This document shows positions 24,699 through 36,590 of a stretch of 64,000 nucleotides of DNA, piece by piece; positions within the stretch are counted from its first letter, which is position 1, and each line of letters starts with the position of its first letter. The DNA comes from Comamonas sp. 26. Lineage in GTDB: Bacteria > Pseudomonadota > Gammaproteobacteria > Burkholderiales > Burkholderiaceae_C. The DNA is taken from NCBI RefSeq assembly GCF_002754475.1, contig NZ_PEFL01000002.1, forward strand, positions 62,001 to 126,000, given 5' to 3'. Both the position numbers and the translations under genes were made by a program. The notes under the pieces were generated by a model that saw nothing but the letters and a program-made list of their open reading frames with translations, searched no databases and was not told the DNA's origin.

Positions 24699-26150
24699 AT
24701 GATTGAACAAAAAATGCTGATTGGTGGCCAGGAATGCGCGGCCAGTAATGGCGCGACTTTCGAGCGCAAGAATCCTCTGGATGGCTCCGTGGCCACACGC
24801 GCCCCGGCTGCGACGACCGAGGATGCGATTCGCGCCTGTGATGCCGCTGCGGCGGCCTTCCCCGCCTGGTCGCAGCTAGGCCCCAATGCCCGCCGCGCCA
24901 TGCTGATGAAGGCATCGCACGCGCTCGAAGCCAAAGGCGAGGCCATTGCAGCAGCCATGGCCGCCGAAACCGGAGCCTCGGGTATCTGGGCCGGCTTTAA
25001 CGTGCATCTTGCCGCCAGCATGCTGCTGGAAGCCGCATCGCTGACCACGCAGATCAATGGCGAAATCATCCCCTCCGACGTGCCCGGCAGCGTGGCCATG
25101 GCCGTGCGCCAACCCGCCGGTGTGGTGCTGGGCATTGCGCCCTGGAACGCGCCGGTGATTCTGGCCGTGCGCAGCATCTCCACCGCTCTGGCCTGCGGCA
25201 ATACCGTGATCCTCAAGGGTTCGGAACTCTGCCCTGCCACCCACGGCCTGATCATCGAAGCACTGCAGGACGCAGGTCTGCCCGCTGGCGTGGTGAACTT
25301 TGTGACAAATGCCCCCGACGACGCAGGTACCGTGGTTGAAGCCATCGTCGCCCACCCAGCCGTGCGCCGCATCAGCTTTACCGGCTCCACCAAGGTGGGT
25401 CGCATCATCGGCCAGACCTGTGCCAAGCACCTGAAACCGGCCCTGCTGGAGCTGGGCGGCAAAGCACCGTTTCTGGTGCTGGACGATGCCGATATCGATG
25501 CCGCAGTCAATGCTGCCACCTTTGGTGCCTTCGCCAACTCGGGCCAGATCTGCATGTCTACCGAGCGCTTTGTGGTGGACAGCAAAGTGGCCGAGGAGTT
25601 CATCGCCAAGTTTGCAGCCAAGGCCCAGAGCCTGCCGCTGGGCGACCCACGCAAAGGCCCGGTCGTGCTGGGCTCGGTGGTCGATCTGGCCACGGTGGAG
25701 CGCTGCAACGCCATGATTGACGACGCCTTGGCCAAGGGCGCGAAGATCGTCTGCGGCGGAAAGGCGGAGAACACGCTGATGCCGGCCACGCTGATTGATC
25801 ATGTGACGCCCGCAATGCGCATCTTTCACGAAGAGACTTTTGGCCCCGTCAAAGCCATTGTTCGCGTCAACGGCGAAGAAGAAGCCATTGCCACGGCTAA
25901 CGACAACGAATTCGGCCTGTCGTCCGCCGTCTTCACCCGGGACACCGCCCGAGGCTGGCGCGTGGCGGCACGCATCGAGGCCGGCATCTGCCACATCAAC
26001 GGTCCCACCGTGCATGACGAGGCGCAGATGCCGTTTGGCGGCGTCAAGGCCTCGGGCTACGGCCACTTCGGCGGACGGCAAGGCATTGACGCCTTTACCG
26101 AAACCCGCTGGGTGACCATGCAGACGGCAGAGCGCCACTACCCGTTCTAA
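24699..26150 (+). CDS. Aldehyde dehydrogenase, vanillin/salicylaldehyde dehydrogenase-like
   Basis: 483 residues with AAGGAG nine bases upstream of the ATG. NAD(P)-dependent aldehyde dehydrogenase: N150 in APWNAP, K173 in ILKGSE, general base E251 in LELGGKAP, nucleophile C285 in SGQICMSTER. The ICMSTER form and FNVHLAASML region are, in my memory, closer to aromatic aldehyde dehydrogenases (vanillin, salicylaldehyde, benzaldehyde) than to aliphatic ones. It is the last gene of the AraC-controlled importer operon. Together they suggest uptake and oxidation of an aromatic aldehyde or a precursor. Substrate unproven. Confidence 0.88.
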   Translation: MIEQKMLIGGQECAASNGATFERKNPLDGSVATRAPAATTEDAIRACDAAAAAFPAWSQLGPNARRAMLMKASHALEAKGEAIAAAMAAETGASGIWAGFNVHLAASMLLEAASLTTQINGEIIPSDVPGSVAMAVRQPAGVVLGIAPWNAPVILAVRSISTALACGNTVILKGSELCPATHGLIIEALQDAGLPAGVVNFVTNAPDDAGTVVEAIVAHPAVRRISFTGSTKVGRIIGQTCAKHLKPALLELGGKAPFLVLDDADIDAAVNAATFGAFANSGQICMSTERFVVDSKVAEEFIAKFAAKAQSLPLGDPRKGPVVLGSVVDLATVERCNAMIDDALAKGAKIVCGGKAENTLMPATLIDHVTPAMRIFHEETFGPVKAIVRVNGEEEAIATANDNEFGLSSAVFTRDTARGWRVAARIEAGICHINGPTVHDEAQMPFGGVKASGYGHFGGRQGIDAFTETRWVTMQTAERHYPF

Positions 26151-26171
26151 GCAGCTATTCAAGCAGCCATG

Positions 26172-26213
26172 AAAAAGCCGCCCGCGCATTGCTGCCGGGC
26201 GGCTTTCGTTTTT
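26172..26213. terminator. Terminator between aldehyde dehydrogenase and DUF2076 genes
   Basis: AAGCCGCCCG / CGGGCGGCTT hairpin followed by TCGTTTTTGAT, and A-rich on the other flank. It ends the plus-strand operon and may also serve the convergent DUF2076 gene. Confidence 0.85.
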
Positions 26214-26272
26214 GATAGTAGCTAGAGCTTTATGAACAAGGGCTGGAGCTTAAAAACACTCAAAGTACTGAA

Positions 26273-27019
26273 TCACGCAAAGTCGTCATCAAAGAAGCCA
26301 CCGCCATCATCCCAGCTGCCGCTGGCTGCACTATCAATGCTGCCAAGGCCTGCGTCATCAGCCAGACTGGATGTACTGCCGCTGCCCTCGTTCAGGTTCT
26401 GCGTGCTGCTGTCTTGGGCCAGCGGTTTGCTTTCACTGCTGCCCAAGGGGTTGGCAGAGCTGGCGTGCTGGTTGCCCATCAGATTACCCAGCCCGTTGAA
26501 CAAAAACATGCCGCCCGCCACACCGGCCGCTGCCGCTACGGCGCTGCCCAGAAAACTGCCACCTTGCGATGCTGCGGGCTGAGCAGCGCTGGGGGAACTG
26601 GATGCGGCGCTGGATGTGGCACCGCCTGAAAAGCGATCGCGCCAGCTGGATGCTGGCATGGCTGGCTGAAACTGGCTGGGGCTTTGATACGACGACTGCG
26701 CGCTAGCGGCATTCACAGAAGGCTCTGGCGCACGGCCAAAGTGCGTGCTCAGCCCGCCCGATAGAAAGCTGGAGCCAGCCTGATTCTGGTTTTGCTGGGC
26801 CTGCTGCACTTGCTGCTGCAGCTCGCTGATCTGCTTTTGCGCCTGCTGCAACGCCTGCTCCAGCATCAAGGTACGCTGGGCCAGCCAGTAAACGGCATCG
26901 GGCGCGGCGGTCAGGCCGCTGCGCAGTTCAGCATCGGCCTGCGGGTCTTTGGGCTGCCCCTGCGTCAGCGTCAGTCGCGCGCACAGGTCTTGCAGCAATT
27001 GTTGTTCTTGAGAGGTCAT
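26273..27019 (-). CDS. DUF2076 family protein
   Basis: 248 residues from the ATG at 27019 (AAAGGA eight bases upstream). The N-terminal 70 residues match DUF2076: MTSQEQQLLQDLCARL, DPQADAELRSGL, PDAVYWLAQRTLMLEQAL, then a Gln-rich coiled coil. The middle is Ser/Gly/Ala rich. A short hydrophobic Gly/Ala segment (FLGSAVAAAAGVAGGMFLF) could insert in a membrane. The tail ends DDGGGFFDDDFA, acidic and aromatic as in other family members. Function unknown; envelope-associated in general descriptions of the family. Confidence 0.8.
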   Translation of the reverse strand: MTSQEQQLLQDLCARLTLTQGQPKDPQADAELRSGLTAAPDAVYWLAQRTLMLEQALQQAQKQISELQQQVQQAQQNQNQAGSSFLSGGLSTHFGRAPEPSVNAASAQSSYQSPSQFQPAMPASSWRDRFSGGATSSAASSSPSAAQPAASQGGSFLGSAVAAAAGVAGGMFLFNGLGNLMGNQHASSANPLGSSESKPLAQDSSTQNLNEGSGSTSSLADDAGLGSIDSAASGSWDDGGGFFDDDFA

Positions 27020-27239
27020 GATGCGGTCCTTTATGGAACCAAAGATAGGGCCAGTATGCAGGCCTGCAAGAGCGCCAATGTGAAGGCCGTGCAAGCGCTT
27101 TTTGCAAGGTGTAACAAAACGCCCCTGATGCAGTGACAAGCTACGCATGGGACAATGCCAGCCATTGCGCCACAGTCGTGGCTGCGTTTTATTTTTTGCT
27201 GCGGGACTGGCCTGCAGCTCACCCAACTGCATACACACC

Positions 27240-27761
27240 ATGGAAGTTACCCAACAATGCGTGGTCGCTCTGACCTGGACACTGAAAGACACTCTGGGCG
27301 AAGAGCTGGACGTGCTGGACGAGCCGGTGGACTTTCTCGTCGGCGGTGATGATCTGCTCAAGCGCATCGAAGAAGCTCTGCAAGGCCATGTGGCTGGCGA
27401 CAAGCTGGACCTGCACCTGGAGCCCGAAGAAGCGTTTGGCGACTATGACGAAACCCTGATCTTCCTGGAAAAGCGCGAGCTGTTCCCAGCCGAGATCGAA
27501 GAAGGCATGACCTTCGAGAGCAGCGCCATGCCCCAGGGCACCAACCCCGTGCTGCCAGGCCTGCTCTACACCGTCACAGAAATCTACCCCGAGCATGTGG
27601 TGCTGGACGGCAACCACCCGCTGGCCGGCATTGCGCTGCGCATTCATGTGCAGATCGAAGCCGTGCGCAATGCGACCGAAGAAGAAGTGGGCCGCGGCAC
27701 TGCGGGGACAGGCTTTTTCCGCATCGAGCCTCAGGCTCCGGGCAATGACACACTGCACTGA
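27240..27761 (+). CDS. FKBP-type peptidyl-prolyl isomerase, SlyD-like
   Basis: 173 residues from the ATG at 27240. FKBP fold with an inserted IF chaperone domain as in SlyD: N-terminal VVALTWTLKDTLGEELD, then VGGDDLLKRIEEALQGHVAGDKLDL and PEEAFGDYDETL. It catalyses prolyl cis-trans isomerisation and assists folding in the cytoplasm. It lacks the His-rich metal tail of E. coli SlyD; the C-terminus (TGFFRIEPQAPGND) is short. A single gene with its own terminator. Confidence 0.85.
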   Translation: MEVTQQCVVALTWTLKDTLGEELDVLDEPVDFLVGGDDLLKRIEEALQGHVAGDKLDLHLEPEEAFGDYDETLIFLEKRELFPAEIEEGMTFESSAMPQGTNPVLPGLLYTVTEIYPEHVVLDGNHPLAGIALRIHVQIEAVRNATEEEVGRGTAGTGFFRIEPQAPGNDTLH

Positions 27762-27777
27762 TCGCGGTGCTTGAAAC

Positions 27778-27808
27778 AAAAAAAGGGACTCCAAGGAGTC
27801 CCTTTTTC
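27778..27808. terminator. Bidirectional terminator
   Basis: AAAAAGGGACTCC / GGAGTCCCTTTTT hairpin between the convergent PPIase and glycine-zipper lipoprotein genes. Confidence 0.92.
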
Positions 27809-27821
27809 ATTGTCCCGATAT

Positions 27822-28436
27822 TTACCGGCGAAAGATCTGGTTGCCTTCCACACGCACATAGTCACCAACGCTGAACTGTGGTGCGTACTGGTAGTCAACG
27901 GCGCGCATGCTGCCGTCTTGCAGCTGCACCGTCACGCGGTACACGTCACGCACACTGCCGCCGCCCACGCCGTTTTGCACGGCGTTGCCAGCCAGAGCGC
28001 CACCCACCACGCCGGCAATAGTGGCCAGTGTGCGGCCAGAGCCCTTGCCGACCTGATTACCCAGCACGCCACCGATCACGCCGCCAGCAATGGCACCACC
28101 GGCACCCACGCCGCTGCCGTCTTGCACGCGCACGGTTTCAATATTCATCACGCGGCCCTGCTGGGCGTATTGAGGCTGTTGCTGCTGCTGTGAATAGCAG
28201 TTGGGATTGTTGTAGTCGCAATTGTTCGCGGGATAGCCTTGCGCTGGCATGCTGCCCACAGGGTAGGTCTGCGTGGTGGCAGGAAAGCCCGAGCCAGAGT
28301 AGCCACCTTGCTGATAGCCGCCCTGTGCAGGGTAGCTATTTTGGTAGCTGCCTTGAGGATATGCAGCGCAGGCCGACAGAACTGCGGCAATTGCGCCAAC
28401 CATGGCCACGCGGCCCCAGCGTTGAATGACTTGCAT
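27822..28436 (-). CDS. Glycine-zipper 2TM lipoprotein (SlyB/17 kDa antigen-like)
   Basis: 204 residues from the ATG at 28436 with CAGGAGA seven bases upstream. Signal peptide with lipobox LSAC. Next is a Tyr/Gln/Gly-rich segment (30-95), then a glycine-zipper 2TM domain (AGGAIAGGVIGGVLGNQVGKGSG...TIAGVVGGALAG). It ends with a beta-rich tail (YRVTVQLQDGSMRAVDYQ...GDYVRVEGNQIFR). An outer-membrane lipoprotein of the SlyB/OmpA-17kDa type, probably structural or stress related. It shares the zipper domain with two shorter proteins at 51776 and 53182. Confidence 0.85.
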   Translation of the reverse strand: MQVIQRWGRVAMVGAIAAVLSACAAYPQGSYQNSYPAQGGYQQGGYSGSGFPATTQTYPVGSMPAQGYPANNCDYNNPNCYSQQQQQPQYAQQGRVMNIETVRVQDGSGVGAGGAIAGGVIGGVLGNQVGKGSGRTLATIAGVVGGALAGNAVQNGVGGGSVRDVYRVTVQLQDGSMRAVDYQYAPQFSVGDYVRVEGNQIFRR

Positions 28437-28799
28437 GGAAATCTCCTGACTGACGCATGCGCTGTGCATGGGTCGCAATATCTGTTGTGAGTACTGATGC
28501 AAACCCTGTTCGGTCTGCCCTTTAACTACAACGCACCGCGCTGCCTTTTGGACGACCAGATTCACATTTGCTCACAATAGACTGCGCCGTCGAAGGCAGC
28601 AGGCTGATTCTGAATTCATAGCATGCAGCGCCTGATCTGCTTCATTCTTGATACATAGCATGCAGCGCCTGGTCTGCTTCATTCTTGATAGATAGCTCTA
28701 TCAATACGAGTCAGAGCAAGCGCAGCGTGCTACTAAAAATTCAGTATTTGGTGGGCATGTCGGCACACTGTCCTCCACCTCAGTCGCCAAAGCGCAGGC
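28437..28799. other. Intergenic region with tandem repeat
   Basis: Holds the promoter region of the zipper lipoprotein (28437-28560), a 37-base tandem duplication at 28617-28690, and a diverged copy of the dispersed repeat family after it (GATAGATAGCTCTATCAATA). No gene seen. Confidence 0.5.
28617..28690. repeat. Two tandem 37-base repeats
   Basis: The unit begins CATAGCATGCAGCGCCTG and ends TTCATTCTTGATA. Copies at 28617-28653 and 28654-28690 differ at one base (CTGATC versus CTGGTC). The unit includes the GCAGCGCCTG core seen in the dispersed repeat family. Confidence 0.9.
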
Positions 28800-29249
28800 T
28801 TATTGCTTGCCTGTAGAGCCGTAACCGCCTTCGCCGCGCTCGCTGGCGTCGGCGAAGTCATCGACCAAATTGAACTGGGCTTGCACCACGGGCACGATCA
28901 TCAGCTGAGCCAGGCGGTCCATGGGCTGCAGCGTGAAAGCGGTTTGCGAGCGGTTCCAGGCGCTGACCATGAGCTGGCCCTGGTAATCGGAGTCAATCAG
29001 GCCCACGAGGTTGCCCAGCACAATGCCGTGCTTATGACCCATGCCCGAGCGCGGCAGGATGAGAGCGGCGTAGTTGGGGTCTTTGAGGTGCATGGCCATG
29101 CCGGTGGGAATCAGCTGCCACTGGCCGGGCTCCAGCGTCACGGGCGCATCGATGCAAGCGCGCAGGTCCAGTCCGGCGCTGCCGGGCGTGGCGTAAGCGG
29201 GCATGTTTTCGCGCAGGCGCGCATCGAGAATCTTGACATCTACGTTCAT
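28800..29249 (-). CDS. dut: dUTP diphosphatase
   Basis: 149 residues, normal for trimeric dUTPase, which hydrolyses dUTP to dUMP and keeps uracil out of DNA. Motifs: AGLDLRA (1), [11 protein letters not shown] (2), [11 protein letters not shown] (3, catalytic Asp), [10 protein letters not shown] (4) and [10 protein letters not shown] (5, closes over the active site). It is third in a minus-strand series after coaBC and a small membrane protein gene; coaBC-dut linkage is common in bacteria. Confidence 0.95.
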   Translation of the reverse strand: MNVDVKILDARLRENMPAYATPGSAGLDLRACIDAPVTLEPGQWQLIPTGMAMHLKDPNYAALILPRSGMGHKHGIVLGNLVGLIDSDYQGQLMVSAWNRSQTAFTLQPMDRLAQLMIVPVVQAQFNLVDDFADASERGEGGYGSTGKQ

Positions 29250-29400
29250 AAAAACCTTGGCAAAAAGCCCGGGAACCGGGCCTTGCAGTGATCCAGAGCG
29301 CGGCGCTGCTGCGTCTGGTTATTGAATAAAAGACGCCATTGTCGCCCTTTTGCAGACGCAAAAAATGCGCAGCAGATTCGGCTTGCCTGCCTTATTGGCC

Positions 29401-29922
29401 CTACTTAGCCTTGAGGCGGTTGAGCACGCCGCCCACCAGGGTCATCAAGCCCATGATGGAGAGAATGGCGCCAAAGCCCGGCACAAACTGCGCAATGATG
29501 GTTCCGCCCACGATCATCGCCAGGGAGAAAGGCGAAATCCACGGCTTCTTCTGCGTCGCAGCCTGTGCCTTCTGGTTTTCAATGTCCCGCTCAAGCGCCT
29601 TGAAGCGCTGCTGGGCTTCTTCTTTGCTGACGCTCTTGCCCCCTCGCACCGGGTGGGCCGCAGCGGTGCGGCTGGCAACGGTCTTCTGAATGACAGGCTT
29701 GCGCTCCACCTGCTGCTCAGCCATGTCTCTGGCTTTTTGCAGGGTGTCGCGCAACTGGCTCATGGGTGAGCTGGCCTGCCCCCCGGGCGTAATCACAGCG
29801 GAATGCATCGCTCCAGCAATGCTGCGTTGGGTACGTCGGTACTCAGGACTGGCACGCAGCAACTGGTCCACATAGGCCACATAGTCGCCATTGCGCGGGC
29901 CTTCATAGCTGGAAGGGATCAT
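29401..29922 (-). CDS. Hypothetical membrane protein
   Basis: 173 residues, not recognised. It has a polar N-terminal 100 residues and a possible coiled coil (KEEAQQRFKALERDIENQKAQAATQ). The C-terminus has two hydrophobic segments (FSLAMIVGGTIIAQFVPGFGAI and LSIMGLMTLVGGV) with a basic tail. Topology suggests a C-terminally anchored membrane protein. It lies between coaBC and dut on the same strand, 42 bases after coaBC, and may be cotranscribed. Confidence 0.65.
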   Translation of the reverse strand: MIPSSYEGPRNGDYVAYVDQLLRASPEYRRTQRSIAGAMHSAVITPGGQASSPMSQLRDTLQKARDMAEQQVERKPVIQKTVASRTAAAHPVRGGKSVSKEEAQQRFKALERDIENQKAQAATQKKPWISPFSLAMIVGGTIIAQFVPGFGAILSIMGLMTLVGGVLNRLKAK

Positions 29923-29964
29923 GTTCAGGTTCCTAAGGCTCAGTGTTCGGTCAGGGCTGCCAAA

Positions 29965-31191
29965 TTACGACTTCACAGCGGGCAGTCGCAGGGCAATTTC
30001 ATCCACCAGCTGCCGCGCCAGAACGTCTTTGCTGGCGTGGGGCAGCTCTTTCGTGCCCTTATCATCAATCAGCAGCAGCGCATTGTCGTCCTTGCCAAAA
30101 GTGGCCGGCCCAATATTACCCACCAGCAGCGGCACGGCCTTGCGCAGGCGCTTGGCCGTGGCGTGCTTGAGCAGGTCATGGCTTTCCGCCGCAAAACCCA
30201 CGCAGTACAGCTTGCCAGCCTTGGCCTGCGCAGACTGGGCGACGCCCGCCAGAATGTCGGGGTTTTCAACAAAGCTCATGGCTGGCACATCGCCAGAGCC
30301 GTCTTTCTTGATCTTTTGATCCGAAAATTCGGCTGGTCGCCAATCTGCAACAGCGGCAGTAGCTATGAAGATAGTGGCATTTCCCACCTGCGACTGTACG
30401 GCTTCTTGCATCTGGCGGGCCGATTGCACATTGATACGCATCACGCCACGCGGCGTGGGCAGGTGCACGGGGCCAGCCACCACAGTGACCTGCGCGCCCG
30501 CCTCCTGCGCGGCGCGGGCAATGGCAAACCCCATTTTTCCACTCGACAAATTGGTGATGCCGCGCACCGGGTCAATCGCCTCAAAGGTCGGGCCGGCGGT
30601 CACGAGCAGATGCTGACCTTCCAGGCGCTTGACCGTGAAGTGGGCGGCGAGCTCTTCCATGATTTCTTCGGGCTCCAGCATGCGGCCGTCACCCGTCTCA
30701 CCGCAGGCCTGGCTGCCGTTGCCCACGCCCAGCACCTTGGCACCATCGGCTTGCACCTGCGCCAGATTGCGCTGGGTTGCGGGGTGGGCCCACATTTCGC
30801 GGTTCATGGCCGGGGCCAGCAGCAGAGGCACTTTATCCGTGGGGCGTGCCAGGCACATCAGGCTCAGCAGCTCATCGGCACGGCCTTGCACCAGGCGCGC
30901 AATGAAGTCTGCACTGCAAGGGGCGATGAGAATCGCATCGGCCTCTCGGCTCAGGTTGATGTGGGGCATATTGTTGGGCTCACGCACATCCCACTGAGAG
31001 GTGTAGACTGCGCGCCCAGAAAGCGCCTGCATGGTGACGGCTGTCATGAACTGCTCAGCCGCCTCCGTCATGACCACTTGGACCGTAGCGCCGGCCTGAA
31101 CCAGCAAACGGCACAAAATGGCCGATTTGTAACAAGCTACGCCCCCGGAGAGACCCAGCACCAGATGTTTGCCTGCGAACACGTCATTCAT
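29965..31191 (-). CDS. coaBC: Bifunctional phosphopantothenoylcysteine decarboxylase/phosphopantothenate-cysteine ligase
   Basis: 408 residues from the ATG at 31191; a TTG at 31200 is less likely. The N-terminal CoaC flavoprotein domain (1-185) has GLSGGVACYKSA, the conserved MPHINLSREAD histidine region, LAPAMNREMW, and the substrate-clamp cysteine in GSQACGETGDGRM. The C-terminal CoaB ligase domain has VTAGPTFEAIDPVRGITNLSSGKMG and AAVADWRP. It makes 4'-phosphopantetheine in coenzyme A synthesis. Confidence 0.95.
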   Translation of the reverse strand: MNDVFAGKHLVLGLSGGVACYKSAILCRLLVQAGATVQVVMTEAAEQFMTAVTMQALSGRAVYTSQWDVREPNNMPHINLSREADAILIAPCSADFIARLVQGRADELLSLMCLARPTDKVPLLLAPAMNREMWAHPATQRNLAQVQADGAKVLGVGNGSQACGETGDGRMLEPEEIMEELAAHFTVKRLEGQHLLVTAGPTFEAIDPVRGITNLSSGKMGFAIARAAQEAGAQVTVVAGPVHLPTPRGVMRINVQSARQMQEAVQSQVGNATIFIATAAVADWRPAEFSDQKIKKDGSGDVPAMSFVENPDILAGVAQSAQAKAGKLYCVGFAAESHDLLKHATAKRLRKAVPLLVGNIGPATFGKDDNALLLIDDKGTKELPHASKDVLARQLVDEIALRLPAVKS

Positions 31192-31214
31192 GCTGCGCAA
31201 TTTATCAGACCTGA

Positions 31215-32966
<1,752 letters not shown>

Positions 32967-32993
32967 TTCCCGTCCACCGGAATCAATCCTGAA

Positions 32994-33075
32994 ATAGGAG
33001 CTGCCAGCGCTTGAAAAATGAAGACTTCAGCATCAAATACTGCTGAAATCATTCAATTTATAGCACTAGCAGCTT
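32994..33075. repeat. Dispersed intergenic repeat between pyrG and kdsA
   Basis: AGGAGCTGCCAGCGCTTGAA, then a block with CTTCAGCATCAAATACTGCTGAA, and ATAGCACTAGCAGCTTCAG in reverse sense. The AGCTGC-AGCGCTTGA part matches the family seen at 34263, 41766, 48453 and elsewhere. Confidence 0.6.
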
Positions 33076-33114
33076 CAGTTTGAAGCATGCAATGCGTGCA
33101 CAAAGGAACCCACC

Positions 33115-33972
33115 ATGAAACTCTGCGGCTTTGATATTGGCCTTGAAAAACGCTTCTTCCTGATCGCCGGCCCCTGTGTGGTCGAGTCCGAGCAGCTGCA
33201 GATGGACGTGGCTGGGCAACTTAAAGAAATCACCGCCTCTTTGGGCATCAACTTCATCTTCAAGAGCAGCTTTGACAAGGCCAACCGCTCCTCCGGCACC
33301 AGCTTCCGCGGCCCCGGCATGGAAAAGGGTCTGGAAATCATGGCCAAGGTGAAAAAAGAATTGAACGTGCCCATCCTCACCGATGTGCACACCGTCGAAG
33401 AAGTGCCTTATGTGGCGTCCATTGTGGACATGCTGCAGACCCCGGCCTTCCTGTGTCGCCAGACGGATTTCATCCGCGCCGTGGCCCAGTCCGGCAAACC
33501 CGTGAATATCAAAAAGGGCCAGTTCCTTGCACCGCATGACATGAAGAATGTCATCGACAAGGCCCGCGCTGCCGCCCTCGAAGTGGGTCTGCCTGCTGAC
33601 AGCTTCACCGCCTGTGAACGCGGTGCCAGCTTTGGCTACAACAATCTGGTGAGCGATATGCGCTCGCTGGCCATCATGCGCGAGACCAACGCCCCCGTGG
33701 TATTTGACGCCACCCACAGCGTGCAGCTGCCCGGCGGCAACGGCACCAGCAGCGGCGGCATGCGCGAGATGGTGCCTGTTCTGTCCCGCGCCGCAGTGGC
33801 CGTGGGCGTGGCGGGTCTGTTCATGGAAACCCATCCTGATCCCAGCAACGCCCTCTCCGACGGCCCGAACGCCGTCCCCCTCAAGCACATGAAGGCCTTG
33901 CTGGAAACGCTGGTGGCTCTGGATGACATCACCAAGCGCAACGGTTTCCTCGAAAACCATTTCGAAGCCTGA
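33115..33972 (+). CDS. kdsA: 3-deoxy-8-phosphooctulonate synthase (KDO-8-P synthase)
   Basis: 285 residues, normal length. Condenses PEP with arabinose-5-phosphate on the way to lipopolysaccharide Kdo. Conserved blocks [55 protein letters not shown] and [11 protein letters not shown] are all present. ACAAAGGAACCCACC gives the ribosome site. It lies between pyrG and eno as in many beta- and gammaproteobacteria. Confidence 0.96.
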   Translation: MKLCGFDIGLEKRFFLIAGPCVVESEQLQMDVAGQLKEITASLGINFIFKSSFDKANRSSGTSFRGPGMEKGLEIMAKVKKELNVPILTDVHTVEEVPYVASIVDMLQTPAFLCRQTDFIRAVAQSGKPVNIKKGQFLAPHDMKNVIDKARAAALEVGLPADSFTACERGASFGYNNLVSDMRSLAIMRETNAPVVFDATHSVQLPGGNGTSSGGMREMVPVLSRAAVAVGVAGLFMETHPDPSNALSDGPNAVPLKHMKALLETLVALDDITKRNGFLENHFEA

Positions 33973-35648
<1,676 letters not shown>

Positions 35649-35660
35649 AGTGCAGGGCTA

Positions 35661-35705
35661 AGAGAAAGCGCCAGACAGCCGGTTTTCGGCTGTGGCGCTT
35701 CTCTT
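35661..35705 (+). terminator. Terminator/attenuator between eno and ftsB
   Basis: Long near-perfect hairpin (AGAGAAAGCGCCA...CAGCC with GGCTG...TGGCGCTTCTCT) then TTGTTTC. A modest T run suggests partial read-through into ftsB, 20 bases further on. Confidence 0.75.
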
Positions 35706-35724
35706 GTTTCCACCAGGTTTTTTT

Positions 35725-36003
35725 ATGGTTAACCGCGTCGTCTGCGTCACTCTGCTGGTTCTTCTGGCCGCCATTCATGCCCAGCTCTGGCTGGGCAATG
35801 GAAGCATGGCCTATGTGCAGGATCTGCATCGGCAGATTCAGGAGCAGTACGCCGCCAATGCCCTGGAAAAATCTGAAAACGACAGGCTGGAGTCTGAAGT
35901 CAATGACTTGAAGGACGGCCTGTCGACGGTGGAAGAAAAAGCCCGCTACGAACTGGGCATGGTCAAGCCCAATGAAATCTATATTCAGGTTTCCAAGCGC
36001 TGA
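35725..36003 (+). CDS. ftsB: Cell division protein FtsB
   Basis: 92 residues from the ATG at 35725. A short N-terminal cytoplasmic part, one membrane segment (VVCVTLLVLLAAIHAQLWLG), then a periplasmic coiled coil (QIQEQYAANALEKSENDRLESEVNDLKDG). The C-terminal EEKARYELGMVKPNEIYIQV is typical of FtsB. It acts with FtsL and FtsQ in the divisome. The eno-ftsB order is conserved. Confidence 0.93.
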   Translation: MVNRVVCVTLLVLLAAIHAQLWLGNGSMAYVQDLHRQIQEQYAANALEKSENDRLESEVNDLKDGLSTVEEKARYELGMVKPNEIYIQVSKR

Positions 36004-36063
36004 TCACCGCCCGCCCCTGTAGCATTCAAAGCCAGCCCTGCGCTGGCTTTTTCATTGATATCC

Positions 36064-36549
36064 ATGACTGATCACCGCTACCCCACCGTCGTCCTGCTGG
36101 GCATGCCCCATGCGCTGTCCCGCAGCATGGCCCACGCTTTGCTGCAGGCGTGGGAGCAAGGTGCAAGCAAGGGCAACCAAGACGCATGGCAATGCCTTGC
36201 CCCCCAAGCGAATGAGGCTTGGCCGCAACAAGCATTGGTGTATGTGCTGGGCCAGGATTGGCGCGATAGCGACCCGGCGGATCCAGCAATTGCACAGCAG
36301 ATCAGCGCCTGGCGAGAGCAACTGGGCGCACAGCGACGGCCTTATGTGATGCTGTATGGAAAGCCTTCGGCACAGTGGCTGCAACTCGCAGAGTCTTTAA
36401 AATCCGTAGCACCTGATGCTGACTGGAATTGGATTTCAGCGCAAAACCCCTGGAAGCCTAGCGCCCGCATGCGCCTCAAGGGTTGCGAGCAGTGCGACGA
36501 CCCTGAATGCGAACAGGCACTGTTCGCTCAACTGAAAAAGGCCAGCTGA
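36064..36549 (+). CDS. Hypothetical protein with C-terminal Cys cluster
   Basis: 161 residues from the ATG at 36064. Not recognised. The N-terminal half reads like an NTPase-like or Rossmann start (YPTVVLLGMPHALSRSMAHALLQ) without a Walker motif. The C-terminus has CEQCDDPECEQ, three cysteines in 10 residues, which could bind a metal. The stop codon lies inside the loop of a terminator hairpin. Convergent with hslO, 42 bases away. Confidence 0.6.
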   Translation: MTDHRYPTVVLLGMPHALSRSMAHALLQAWEQGASKGNQDAWQCLAPQANEAWPQQALVYVLGQDWRDSDPADPAIAQQISAWREQLGAQRRPYVMLYGKPSAQWLQLAESLKSVAPDADWNWISAQNPWKPSARMRLKGCEQCDDPECEQALFAQLKKAS

Positions 36550-36564
36550 CGCTGGCCTTTTTAG
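36536..36564. terminator. Bidirectional terminator overlapping a stop codon
   Basis: AAAAAGGCCAGC / GCTGGCCTTTTT with loop TGAC; the TGA is the stop of the upstream gene. It also serves the convergent hslO. Confidence 0.9.
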
Positions 36565-36590
36565 CTACCGCAGCAAGTTGCTGCAGCGAC

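Noticed and set aside
24876..26189. 437-codon minus-strand frame
   Set aside because: Antisense of the aldehyde dehydrogenase gene, His/Gly-rich as is usual for such shadows.
26232..27136. Plus-strand frames opposite the DUF2076 gene
   Set aside because: Shadows of a Gln/Ser/Ala-rich coding sequence.
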